Assembly: GCA_017553325.1 (NCBI GenBank) | Contig: JAFZMH010000001.1 | Span: 1-58,286, forward strand | Reading direction: 5' to 3' | Source of the DNA: Clostridia bacterium | GTDB lineage: Bacteria > Bacillota > Clostridia > Christensenellales > CAG-917 | DNA length: 58,286 nt | In this document: piece after piece, positions 7,561 to 15,959 of the stretch | How the letters are laid out: every line of letters begins with the position of its first letter | How positions within the stretch are numbered: the first letter of the stretch is position 1 | The notes under the pieces: generated by a model | The model's input: only the letters and a program-made list of their open reading frames with translations | Database searches by the model: none | Told to the model about the DNA's origin: nothing | Program-made: the position numbers and the translations under genes

Positions 7561-8580
7561 ATGAAAGAGAAAATGGACAAAATCAAGAACGAGGCGCTTG
7601 CACTCATTGATTCCGCGACGAATACCGCCGAACTTAATGACGTAAGAGTCAAATATCTCGGCAAGTCGGGAGAGATTTCCGCGCTTATGAGAGATATGGC
7701 GGGCGTCCCGAAGGAAGAAAGACCGATGGTCGGCAAACTCGTCAACGAAGTTCGCTTTGCGGTTGAAGAGGCTTTGTCAAAGAAGACCGAACTTCTTGCT
7801 CAAGCGGAAAAAGTCGCTCGTTTAAAGGCAGAGGAGATTGACGTGACGCTTCCCGCAATCGGAAACGAGATGGGGACGCTTCATCCTTTGACTATAGTCA
7901 AAAACGAACTCATCGACATTTTTGCGGGCATGGGCTTTTCCGTTGTGGAAGGACCTGAAATCGAGTCTGACCTCTACAATTTCCAACTTTTGAACGTCCC
8001 GAAGGACCATCCGGCAAGAGATATGCAGGACACATTCTACATCAACGACAACATGGTGCTTCGCACGCAGACGTCCGCAGTTCAGGCGCGCGTTATGACG
8101 ACTGAAAAACCGCCTATTCGCATAGTCTGTCCCGGCAAGGTGTACAGAAGCGACGACGACGCGTCTCACAGCCCGATATTCAATCAATTCGAAGGGCTTG
8201 CAGTCGACAAACATATCACAATGGGCGATTTGAAAGGCTGTTTGGAGACCTTCGCTCAAAAGATTTTCTCAAAGGATACGAAAGTCCGCTTGCGCCCGTC
8301 GTATTTCCCGTTTACCGAACCGTCTGTCGAGGTTGACGTCACGTGCGCGATGTGCCACGGCAAAGGTTGCCGTATATGCAAGGGAACGGGCTGGGTTGAA
8401 ATTCTCGGCGCAGGCATAGTCAACCCCGTCGTACTCGATATGTGCGGTATTGACAGCAAGGAATATTCTGGTTTTGCCTTCGGCTTCGGTATAGACAGAA
8501 TCGCAATGATAAAATACGGCATTCCCAACATCAAAATGCTCTACGAAAACGACGAGCGTTTTCTAAAACAATTCAACTGA
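7561..8580 (+). CDS. pheS: Phenylalanyl-tRNA synthetase alpha subunit
   Basis: A 339-residue class II synthetase subunit that charges tRNA-Phe as an alpha2-beta2 complex. It has an N-terminal coiled coil (about 1-90), motif 2 (GKVYRSDDDASHSP with F(N)QFEGL) and motif 3 (GFAFGFGIDRIAM, about 300-312). The insert with four cysteines (CAMCHGKGCRIC, about 261-272) is a common feature of bacterial PheS. AGGAG lies 9 nt before the ATG. It is followed 13 nt later by pheT. Confidence 0.97.
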   Translation: MKEKMDKIKNEALALIDSATNTAELNDVRVKYLGKSGEISALMRDMAGVPKEERPMVGKLVNEVRFAVEEALSKKTELLAQAEKVARLKAEEIDVTLPAIGNEMGTLHPLTIVKNELIDIFAGMGFSVVEGPEIESDLYNFQLLNVPKDHPARDMQDTFYINDNMVLRTQTSAVQARVMTTEKPPIRIVCPGKVYRSDDDASHSPIFNQFEGLAVDKHITMGDLKGCLETFAQKIFSKDTKVRLRPSYFPFTEPSVEVDVTCAMCHGKGCRICKGTGWVEILGAGIVNPVVLDMCGIDSKEYSGFAFGFGIDRIAMIKYGIPNIKMLYENDERFLKQFN

Positions 8581-8593
8581 GGAGGGCGGAATT

Positions 8594-10990
8594 ATGTTAG
8601 CACCTATTTCATGGCTTAAAGATTATGTGGATATAAACGTTTCGCCGTCCGTACTTGCAAAAAAACTCGTTGCAATCGGTTTTGAGGTTGAAGATATTAT
8701 CTATCAAGAAAAGCAGGTTTCAAACGTGGTCGTAGGCAAAATAGTTCAGGTTGAAAAGCACCCGAACGCCGACAGACTTCGCGTCACGCAAATTGATATA
8801 GGCGGGAAGACTCTTCAAGTCGTCACGAACGTTCCGGTAGTGGGCGGAGAAGTGGTGGCGCTGTCGCTTGACGGCGCGCGACTTGCCAACGGACTCGAAA
8901 TCAAAACGGGCGAACTTCGCGGCGTAAAGAGCGAAGGTATGCTCTGCGGACTTGAAGAACTCGGACTCACAGTCGACTCCGTCGAAGGACAGGACGAAAA
9001 GGACATTATCCGCTTTAACGACGGCACACCGCTCGGCGAAAACGCACTCGTGGCACTAGGCTATAACGACGTGATTTTGGACGTCTCGATAACCGCAAAC
9101 CGTCCGGACTGCAACGGCATTTTCAAACTTGCAAAAGAAGTTGCCGTCGCGCTCGGCACGGAGTGCAGAGAGCCGAAAATCAATTATAAGTCAGTCGGCG
9201 GAAACGTCAACGACGACGTCTCTGTCGAGGTGAAAAATCAGGCGCTTTGCCCGCGCTATATGGCGGCGAGCGTAAAGAACGTCAAGATTTTCCCATCCTC
9301 TCAAACGATAAAATCAAGATTGCTCGCAGTCGGCATACGCCCGATAAATAATATCGTAGATATTACCAACTACGTTTTGACTGAAATAGGTCAGCCTATG
9401 CACGCGTTCGACAAGCGCGAACTCGGCGGAAACAAAATCGTCGTAAGAAACGCAAAAGAGGATGAAATCATAGTATCACTCGACGGAAAAGAAAATCATT
9501 TGAAAGAAGATATGCTCGTAATATGCGACGCCGAAAAACCTTGCGCAGTCGCGGGCATTATGGGCGGTCTCAACAGCGGAATAAAGGACGACACGAGCGA
9601 AATCGTGTTCGAGTCCGCAAAGTTTGCAAGGGACAGCGTCCGCAGAACTTCGCGCGCGCTCAATCTTCGTTCGGACAGTTCGGCAAGATTTGAAAAGGGC
9701 ATAGATTTCGGTTCTCAGGAACTTGGACTTAAACGCGCTCTCACTCTCATTTACGAGACTGGAAGCGGCGATATTCAAGACGGAATTATCGACGTCAAAG
9801 TCGACTATCAAAAGACGAGAGAAATCGAATTTACTACTCGCAAGATAGCGGACATCCTCGGTTGCAAAGTCCCGAAGGCAAAGCTCGTCGAGATTTTGAA
9901 CAAACTCGGAATAGAGGTCAAAGATAACGGCAAGTCTCTCGTCGCGGTTATCGGCGAGGACAGAGACGACATAGTCGGCGTCAACGACCTTGCGGAAGAA
10001 TTCATAAGAGTTTACGGCTACGGACACGTCAAGCCGACGCTGTTCGAGTATTCTGCGCTCACCGAGGGAAGCAAGCCCTCCAAAATCAAGTTCGTTGACA
10101 AAGTCAAAAACACTATGGTCGCTTGCGGACTTGACGAAGCCGTCACGTACTCTTTCATCTCGGCCAAATTCGCCGAAGATTTGCGCCTTACAGATGACGA
10201 CGCGGCAAGAAATGCCGTCAAAATCATGAACCCGCTCGGCGAAGCGCTCAGCGTTATGCGCACGTCGCTCACGCACAGCATGCTCGAAACGCTCGCGTAC
10301 AACAAAACTCACTTTGTAAAACAAGCAAAACTGTTTGAAGTGAGCAAGGTATATATTCCGAAGAGCCTTCCGCTTGAGGAACTTCCAAGCGAGGTCGAAA
10401 CCTTGTCTATCGGCATGTACGGAGAGGGCATAGATTTCTTCTTTGCAAAGCACGCAGTCGAAGAACTTATGCGCGCACTCGGGAAGAACGCGGAGTACGT
10501 TCGCTCCACGCGTCCGTTCCTGCACCCGGGAAGAAGCGCGGAAGTCTTACTCTACGGAAAATCCGTTGGATACGTCGGAGAAGTTCATCCCGACGTGCAA
10601 GAGACCTACGGCATTGACAATTTCAGAGTTTACATCGCGGAAATCAATCTCGACGAAGTCTACGACGAAGCAGAATTCGAAACAAGAAGAAAGGTTCAAC
10701 CTTTCTCCAAATTCCCGACGGTGGACAGAGACCTCGCGGTGGTCGTCGACGACAAATATCTTGCCGGAGATTTGCTTGGGGCGGTAAAAGCCGCAAAAAT
10801 CAAATACTTGACGGATATGCGCGTGTTCGACACCTACAAGAGCGAACAGATTGGCGAGGGCAAAAAGAGCGTCGCAATGAGTTTCTCCTTCGCCTGTTTG
10901 GAACGAACTTTGACAGACGAGGACGTAAACGCAGAAATGGCAAAAATACTTTCCGCGCTCAAACGCAAAGTCGGCGCGAAAATAAGATAA
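8594..10990 (+). CDS. pheT: Phenylalanyl-tRNA synthetase beta subunit
   Basis: A 798-residue partner of PheS. Domains in order: tRNA-binding OB fold (about 40-150, VVGKIVQVEKHPNADRLRV), B3/B4 editing domain (about 200-370), B5 domain (about 400-475), the catalytic-like core, and the C-terminal FDX-ACB anticodon-binding domain (about 700-798, starting near FSKFPTVDRDLAVV). Length is normal. A strong GGAGG precedes the start. mutS2 follows 9 nt after the stop, in one operon. Confidence 0.97.
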   Translation: MLAPISWLKDYVDINVSPSVLAKKLVAIGFEVEDIIYQEKQVSNVVVGKIVQVEKHPNADRLRVTQIDIGGKTLQVVTNVPVVGGEVVALSLDGARLANGLEIKTGELRGVKSEGMLCGLEELGLTVDSVEGQDEKDIIRFNDGTPLGENALVALGYNDVILDVSITANRPDCNGIFKLAKEVAVALGTECREPKINYKSVGGNVNDDVSVEVKNQALCPRYMAASVKNVKIFPSSQTIKSRLLAVGIRPINNIVDITNYVLTEIGQPMHAFDKRELGGNKIVVRNAKEDEIIVSLDGKENHLKEDMLVICDAEKPCAVAGIMGGLNSGIKDDTSEIVFESAKFARDSVRRTSRALNLRSDSSARFEKGIDFGSQELGLKRALTLIYETGSGDIQDGIIDVKVDYQKTREIEFTTRKIADILGCKVPKAKLVEILNKLGIEVKDNGKSLVAVIGEDRDDIVGVNDLAEEFIRVYGYGHVKPTLFEYSALTEGSKPSKIKFVDKVKNTMVACGLDEAVTYSFISAKFAEDLRLTDDDAARNAVKIMNPLGEALSVMRTSLTHSMLETLAYNKTHFVKQAKLFEVSKVYIPKSLPLEELPSEVETLSIGMYGEGIDFFFAKHAVEELMRALGKNAEYVRSTRPFLHPGRSAEVLLYGKSVGYVGEVHPDVQETYGIDNFRVYIAEINLDEVYDEAEFETRRKVQPFSKFPTVDRDLAVVVDDKYLAGDLLGAVKAAKIKYLTDMRVFDTYKSEQIGEGKKSVAMSFSFACLERTLTDEDVNAEMAKILSALKRKVGAKIR

Positions 10991-10999
10991 AATCACGGT

Positions 11000-13048
11000 A
11001 TGTTTGACGATAAAAGTTTAAAAACTCTCGAATACGACAAGATACTCGAGATGCTTGCGGGTTTCGCCCAAGCAGAGGGCGGTAAAGACCTTGCAAGGGC
11101 TCTGCGTCCGTTCGAGAACATAGAGGACGCACGCCATGCGCTTGCGGAGACTGAAGAGGCGGACAGAATACTCTTCGAGTATTCTTTGAGTCCGTCTTTT
11201 GCGGTTGACGAGATAAGCAAAACCCTCGTAAAAGCAGAAAAAGGCTCCGTGCTCGCAATTCCCGATATCATGAAAGTCGGGCGTGCGCTGAGGGTTTCGA
11301 GACGTCTCAAAATCACTCTCCAAAAGGCGAAAGAATGTCCGATAATTTCGGGTATGGCGGAAGCGTTATACGAAAACGAACCTCTCGAGAAGTATATTTA
11401 CGAGGCGTTTTTGTCCGAAACGGAAGTGGCGGACAACGCCACACCGGAACTTCGAGCAATTCGCGTTCGCATCCGCAAAATCAACGACAACGTGCGCACC
11501 AAACTCCAAGCGTACATCACGTCGCCGCAGTATGCGAAAGTCCTGCAAGACAGCGTCATCACGATGCGCGGAGACAGATACGTCATCCCGATAAAAAGTT
11601 CTTTCAAGGGCACTATCGCAGGGCTCGTACACGACCAATCCGCGTCCGGTTCGACCTTATTCGTAGAACCTATGGCAATCGTCGAAATGAACAACGAACT
11701 CCGCATAGAACTCGCAAACGAGCAAGCGGAAATAGAGAAGATCTTGCGCAAGTTTTCGGCGACTATCAGCGCGTGCGCAGACAAAATCAAGGCGAGTTAT
11801 CAGACTACGACCTCGCTCGACCTCATCTTCGCGAAGGCGCAACTCGCGCGCGAATATCGCTCCTGTATGCCGGAGCTCAATTCCAACGGCATAATCACGA
11901 TACGCGCAGGCCGTTATCCGCTCATCGACAAGCACAAAGTCGTGCCCGTCACGCTAGAACTCAAAAAGAACGACAAGATGTTGCTCATCACGGGGCCGAA
12001 TACGGGCGGAAAAACCGTCACGCTGAAACTTGTCGGCTTGTTTACGATAATGGCTATGAGCGGACTGTTTATTCCCGCAAAATACGCGAATCTCGGCGTT
12101 TTCGACGGCGTTTACAGCGACATCGGTGACGAGCAGAGCATAGAGCAGAGCCTTTCGACTTTCTCCGCGCACATCAAAAACACAATTGGAATTCTTGAAA
12201 TCGTCACGGACAAGTCGCTCGTGTTGTTCGACGAACTCGGCGCGGGTACTGACCCCGGCGAGGGCGCGGCGCTTGCCGTCGCGATTGCCGAACATCTTTT
12301 GAGCGTAGAGTGCAAATCGTTCGTCACGTCGCACTTTAACGACCTTAAAGAGTTTGCGCTCGTCACGGACAACGTCGTCGCGGCGTCTATGGAGTTTGAC
12401 GTCAAGACGTTTTCGCCGACTTTCAAACTCGTTATGGGCGCAATCGGCGGCTCAAACGCGCTCGCTATCGCCGAAAAACTCGGGCTCAACAAGTCTATTA
12501 TCGAAAGCGCGCACGGCAAAATCTCCTCCGAAAAGCGTCAATTCGACAACGTACTCAGCGCGGCGGAAGAGACGCGTATGAAAGCGGCGGAACTTGTGAA
12601 CGAGGCGTCGAAGGACAGGGAAAAAGCAGCAAAAGAACTGCAAAATGCCGAGAACGAGAGGAAACTCGTGGAGCAAAAACGAGAAAAACTCGACGAGAGC
12701 ATAAGAAAAGAGACCAAACACTTGATTCAAGACAGCGTAGAGGAAGCAAACGACCTGCTCGAAGAAATCAAGGAGATATTAAACAAACCCGTCATCGAAG
12801 AAAAAGATTTGTTCGAGGCGAGGAAAATCAAAAAGAAACTCGAAAACATGTCCGCCGAATATGAAAAAGAAGCGGTAGTCGAGGACGTACCCGACGACAG
12901 TCCGCTTGCAATCGGCGACGGTGTATGGGTCAAATCTCTTCAAAAGAAGGGGCAACTCGTGAGTATAAACAGCCGAGGAGAGGCTCAAATCGCTTTTGGC
13001 AAACTCACGGTAAAAGTCAAAAAAGACGACTTCTACAAAGTCAAATAA
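11000..13048 (+). CDS. mutS2: MutS2 ATPase lacking the C-terminal Smr domain
   Basis: A 682-residue MutS2 (RqcU) homologue; in B. subtilis it senses collided ribosomes and has also been linked to recombination control. Walker A GPNTGGKT lies near 331 and Walker B LVLFDELGAGTDPGEGAA near 406, followed by a long coiled coil (about 510-640) and a KOW-like segment near the end (GDGVWVKSLQKKGQLVSI). The protein then stops, whereas family members of about 785 residues continue into an Smr nuclease/RNA-binding domain. No Smr-coding sequence follows in any frame before the next gene, so this is a real absence rather than a frameshift. The stop is followed by a 19-nt palindrome. Confidence 0.93.
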   Translation: MFDDKSLKTLEYDKILEMLAGFAQAEGGKDLARALRPFENIEDARHALAETEEADRILFEYSLSPSFAVDEISKTLVKAEKGSVLAIPDIMKVGRALRVSRRLKITLQKAKECPIISGMAEALYENEPLEKYIYEAFLSETEVADNATPELRAIRVRIRKINDNVRTKLQAYITSPQYAKVLQDSVITMRGDRYVIPIKSSFKGTIAGLVHDQSASGSTLFVEPMAIVEMNNELRIELANEQAEIEKILRKFSATISACADKIKASYQTTTSLDLIFAKAQLAREYRSCMPELNSNGIITIRAGRYPLIDKHKVVPVTLELKKNDKMLLITGPNTGGKTVTLKLVGLFTIMAMSGLFIPAKYANLGVFDGVYSDIGDEQSIEQSLSTFSAHIKNTIGILEIVTDKSLVLFDELGAGTDPGEGAALAVAIAEHLLSVECKSFVTSHFNDLKEFALVTDNVVAASMEFDVKTFSPTFKLVMGAIGGSNALAIAEKLGLNKSIIESAHGKISSEKRQFDNVLSAAEETRMKAAELVNEASKDREKAAKELQNAENERKLVEQKREKLDESIRKETKHLIQDSVEEANDLLEEIKEILNKPVIEEKDLFEARKIKKKLENMSAEYEKEAVVEDVPDDSPLAIGDGVWVKSLQKKGQLVSINSRGEAQIAFGKLTVKVKKDDFYKVK

Positions 13049-13055
13049 TCAAGCA

Positions 13056-13074
13056 TACAATACATTGTATTGTA
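13056..13074. repeat. 19-nt perfect palindrome between mutS2 and the next gene
   Basis: TACAATACA-T-TGTATTGTA reads the same on both strands around 13065. It lies 8 nt after the mutS2 stop and 11 nt before the ATG of the small membrane protein gene. It could be an operator or a weak RNA hairpin; no T-run follows, so it is not a standard terminator. Confidence 0.7.
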
Positions 13075-13085
13075 AATCAAAGTCA

Positions 13086-13610
13086 ATGACCGAACAGTAC
13101 ACTCAAATCGTCGAAATTCCGACCACAAATCGCGACAAGGCGAAATTGATTGCGGGGATAGCGTTTGTTCTCGCGTCTCTCGCGTTTTTAATCGTCGGAA
13201 TATTGAAAAGCAAATTCTTTCTCATAGGTTTCGGAGTTCTGTTCATGGCGGGGTTCGTGCTTATTCAAGCGTTCGAGAGCGCCGCAAGCGAGTACGTATA
13301 CAGCATATCGCCGAAAAGCTTTGCTGTGTCAAAAAAGAACAACGCGCACAATACGAAAAGAATTGCGATTTTAAACCTTGAAAAGGTTATAAGAGTCGAG
13401 CGTTTTTGCGACGTAGTGTCAAAGGGCGATATTATCGCGTGCGAAAATTCGGGCGCAAGGGACGTTTTTGCCCTCGTCTATGAAAAGGAACGGCGTATCG
13501 ACGACGAGACAACCAAATACGGACGTTTGCTTTTGACGCCCGACGACTATATGCTTGCGCTGTTCAACGAAAATTTCGGTGATAAACCGATTATTGAGGC
13601 GGAAAACTGA
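13086..13610 (+). CDS. Small membrane protein of unknown function
   Basis: A 174-residue protein with two predicted membrane helices (about 19-38 and 42-60) and a soluble C-terminal half of about 110 residues, topologically like proteins that carry a membrane-linked PH-like domain; I cannot name the family. ATG 13086 is preferred over an in-frame TTG at 13065 that lies inside the palindrome. No good ribosome-binding site is visible. Its TGA overlaps the ATG of the cysteine desulfurase gene (TGATG), so the two are translationally coupled. The last residues are acidic. Confidence 0.75.
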   Translation: MTEQYTQIVEIPTTNRDKAKLIAGIAFVLASLAFLIVGILKSKFFLIGFGVLFMAGFVLIQAFESAASEYVYSISPKSFAVSKKNNAHNTKRIAILNLEKVIRVERFCDVVSKGDIIACENSGARDVFALVYEKERRIDDETTKYGRLLLTPDDYMLALFNENFGDKPIIEAEN

Positions 13611-14755
13611 TGAAAAAACTCATTTATCTCGACAATGCCGCAACGACTCCATGCTACGAGGAAGTTGCGGAACTCGTAAAACGCGAGAGCGTAGACGGCT
13701 ATTTCAACCCGTCGGCGCTCTATAAGCCGTCCGTCGATTCCGCCGTAAAGCTGAAAAAGGCGAGGGATACCATAAAGTCAGCGCTGCACGCCACGAGTGG
13801 AGAACTCTATTTTACGTCGGGCGGCAGCGAAGCAAACAATACGGCATTATTCTGTACGAGAAAACCCAAGAACAGTCGTATTATCGTAGGGCTTGGGGAG
13901 CATGACGCGGTTTTGAACCCGGCGAACGAACTCAAAAATCAAGGCTACGACGTAGTTTTTGCCCCGATAAACACGGACGGCTCCGTAAACGTAGACGAGT
14001 TTAAAAAACTGTTGAACGAAAACGTGTCCTTCGTGTCGATTATGCACGTCAGCAACGAAACGGGAGCGGTGAACGATATTGCTCGTCTTGTCAAACTTAC
14101 GAGAAAACTTGCCCCGAACGCAGTATTTCACAGCGACGGGGTGCAGGCGTTTGAAAAAATCAGCGTAAACCTGCGCGCTCTCGACGTTGACTTGTATTCG
14201 ATTTCCGCTCACAAGATTCACGGACCGAAGGGAATCGGCGCGCTCTACGTCAAAAAAGGCGTTTCAATCAAACCGTTAATCTTTGGCGGTGGTCAAGAAA
14301 AAGGTTTCAGGTCGGGGACGGAAAATCTTCCGTCAATACTCGGTTTTGAGAGGACAGTCGAACTCAATGAAGGTAGTTTTGAGCAAAACTATTCGAAAAA
14401 ATGCGATTTTAAAGAATACTTAACCGCAAAACTCCGTGGGAGTATCGACGATTTGGTCATTATTTCTCCGGCTGAGAATTGTGTGCCGAACATCTTGACC
14501 GTAGCGTTCAAGGACGTGCGCGGAGAGGTTTTGCTCCACTCAATCGAGGAAGACGGCATATTGGTCGGAATAGGCTCCGCCTGTTCAAGCCACCGCGAAT
14601 CGCGCTTCAAATCGCTACTTGGACTGGACGACAGCCACAGAGACGGCATAATTCGTTTCAGTTCAAGCGAGTTTTCAAGCAAAGACGACGTCGATTTTGT
14701 CGTCAATTCAATCAAAAAACGTCTTGACACGTTTAAAAACTATAAGAGAGTGTAA
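13610..14755 (+). CDS. Cysteine desulfurase (NifS/IscS family)
   Basis: A 381-residue PLP enzyme of aminotransferase class V that removes sulfur from cysteine. YLDNAATTP (5-13) opens the fold, the PLP lysine is in SISAHKIHGPKG (about 200), and the catalytic loop cysteine is in GSACSSH (about 325). It overlaps the preceding gene by one base and thiI starts 1 nt after its stop. As with NifZ-ThiI in B. subtilis, this pairing says that its main job is to supply persulfide sulfur to ThiI for 4-thiouridine in tRNA. Confidence 0.94.
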   Translation: MKKLIYLDNAATTPCYEEVAELVKRESVDGYFNPSALYKPSVDSAVKLKKARDTIKSALHATSGELYFTSGGSEANNTALFCTRKPKNSRIIVGLGEHDAVLNPANELKNQGYDVVFAPINTDGSVNVDEFKKLLNENVSFVSIMHVSNETGAVNDIARLVKLTRKLAPNAVFHSDGVQAFEKISVNLRALDVDLYSISAHKIHGPKGIGALYVKKGVSIKPLIFGGGQEKGFRSGTENLPSILGFERTVELNEGSFEQNYSKKCDFKEYLTAKLRGSIDDLVIISPAENCVPNILTVAFKDVRGEVLLHSIEEDGILVGIGSACSSHRESRFKSLLGLDDSHRDGIIRFSSSEFSSKDDVDFVVNSIKKRLDTFKNYKRV

Positions 14756-14756
14756 T

Positions 14757-15938
14757 ATGGCGAGAGTTATCATAGTAAGATACGGAGAAATCTTTTTGAA
14801 GGGCAAAAACAAGAGTTATTTTGAGAGTTTGCTCGTTTCAAACATTAAAAATGCATTGAACGGACTCAAACACACCTTCAATCGTTCCCAAGGACGATTT
14901 TTCGTCGAGAATTTTTCCGCTGACGTCGAAAGTGAAATCGTTGACCGCTTAAAAAAGGTCTTCGGAATTTATTCGCTGTCCCTTGCGGACAAAGTTGAAA
15001 CCAAATTTGAAGCAGGTTTCCCAAAAATTCGCGAGAGTATAAAGGCCCTTGCTCTCAATCTCGAGGAAGAAAACACTCTCAAAACCCCGAAATTCCGCGT
15101 GACTGTAAAGAGAGCGGACAAACGCATACCTCTCACGTCTGCCGAAATTGCGGCTGATTTTGGCGGTATCGTGATTGAAAACTCCTCGTTTACGGTTGAT
15201 TTAAAGCATTTTGACTATGAATTCTTCGTCGATATACGCGAAAACGGCTGGTCGTTTGTTTATAGCAACGTAATTATGGGCGCGGGCGGACTGCCCGTCG
15301 GGTGCTCGAACAGGGGACTTTTGCTCCTTTCGGGAGGAATTGACTCTCCGGTTGCTGCGTATATGATGGCAAAACGCGGTATGAAACTCGTCGCAATTCA
15401 CTTTGCGTCTCCGCCGTACACGTCCGAGCGCGCAAAGCAAAAGGTCGTTGAACTCCGCGACATCGTGAGCGCATACACCACGGAGATGAAGCTTCTCGTC
15501 GTGCCGTTTACGGACATTCAGCTCGCAATTCACGAGCATTGTCCCGCGGAGTATATGATAACGATTATGCGCCGTTTTATGATGAGAATTGCCTCAATCG
15601 TCGCAGAACAGTACGATTGCAAGGCGATTATCACGGGGGAGAGCCTTGGACAAGTAGCCAGTCAAACTGTAGAGAGTATGACCTCAACGGAAGACACGGC
15701 TCTTTATCCGATTTTCAGACCGCTCATTGCATTCGACAAGGAAGAAACCATGACTTTGGCAAAGAGAATCGGCACGTTTGAAACCTCAATCGAGCCGTTT
15801 GAAGATTGTTGTACAATCTTTTTGCCGAAAAACCCGTCGATAAAGCCAAAACTCGACACCGTTCGCCGCGTGGAAAAGGATATTAAAAACGCCGACGAAC
15901 TCGTTGCAAAGGCGATAGAAAACATAGAAATCTATTGA
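14757..15938 (+). CDS. thiI: tRNA 4-thiouridine synthase ThiI
   Basis: A 393-residue enzyme that activates U8 of tRNA with ATP and inserts sulfur. It has the N-terminal ferredoxin-like and THUMP domains (about 1-165) and a PP-loop ATPase domain with SGGIDSPVA (about 190). A C-terminal rhodanese domain is absent, as is usual in Firmicutes ThiI. ATG 14757 has AGAGAG upstream and fits the family start (RVIIVRYGEIFLKG). Transcription ends at the hairpin at 15969-16005, which lies in the 3' end of the convergent penicillin-binding protein gene. Confidence 0.95.
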   Translation: MARVIIVRYGEIFLKGKNKSYFESLLVSNIKNALNGLKHTFNRSQGRFFVENFSADVESEIVDRLKKVFGIYSLSLADKVETKFEAGFPKIRESIKALALNLEEENTLKTPKFRVTVKRADKRIPLTSAEIAADFGGIVIENSSFTVDLKHFDYEFFVDIRENGWSFVYSNVIMGAGGLPVGCSNRGLLLLSGGIDSPVAAYMMAKRGMKLVAIHFASPPYTSERAKQKVVELRDIVSAYTTEMKLLVVPFTDIQLAIHEHCPAEYMITIMRRFMMRIASIVAEQYDCKAIITGESLGQVASQTVESMTSTEDTALYPIFRPLIAFDKEETMTLAKRIGTFETSIEPFEDCCTIFLPKNPSIKPKLDTVRRVEKDIKNADELVAKAIENIEIY

Positions 15939-15959
15939 CGGAAAAGATTTAAATCGCTA

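Noticed and set aside
9476..10525. Open frame of 349 codons antisense to pheT
   Set aside because: It lies wholly opposite a full-length conserved gene and has the Arg/Phe/Val-rich look of antisense frames; no start signal.
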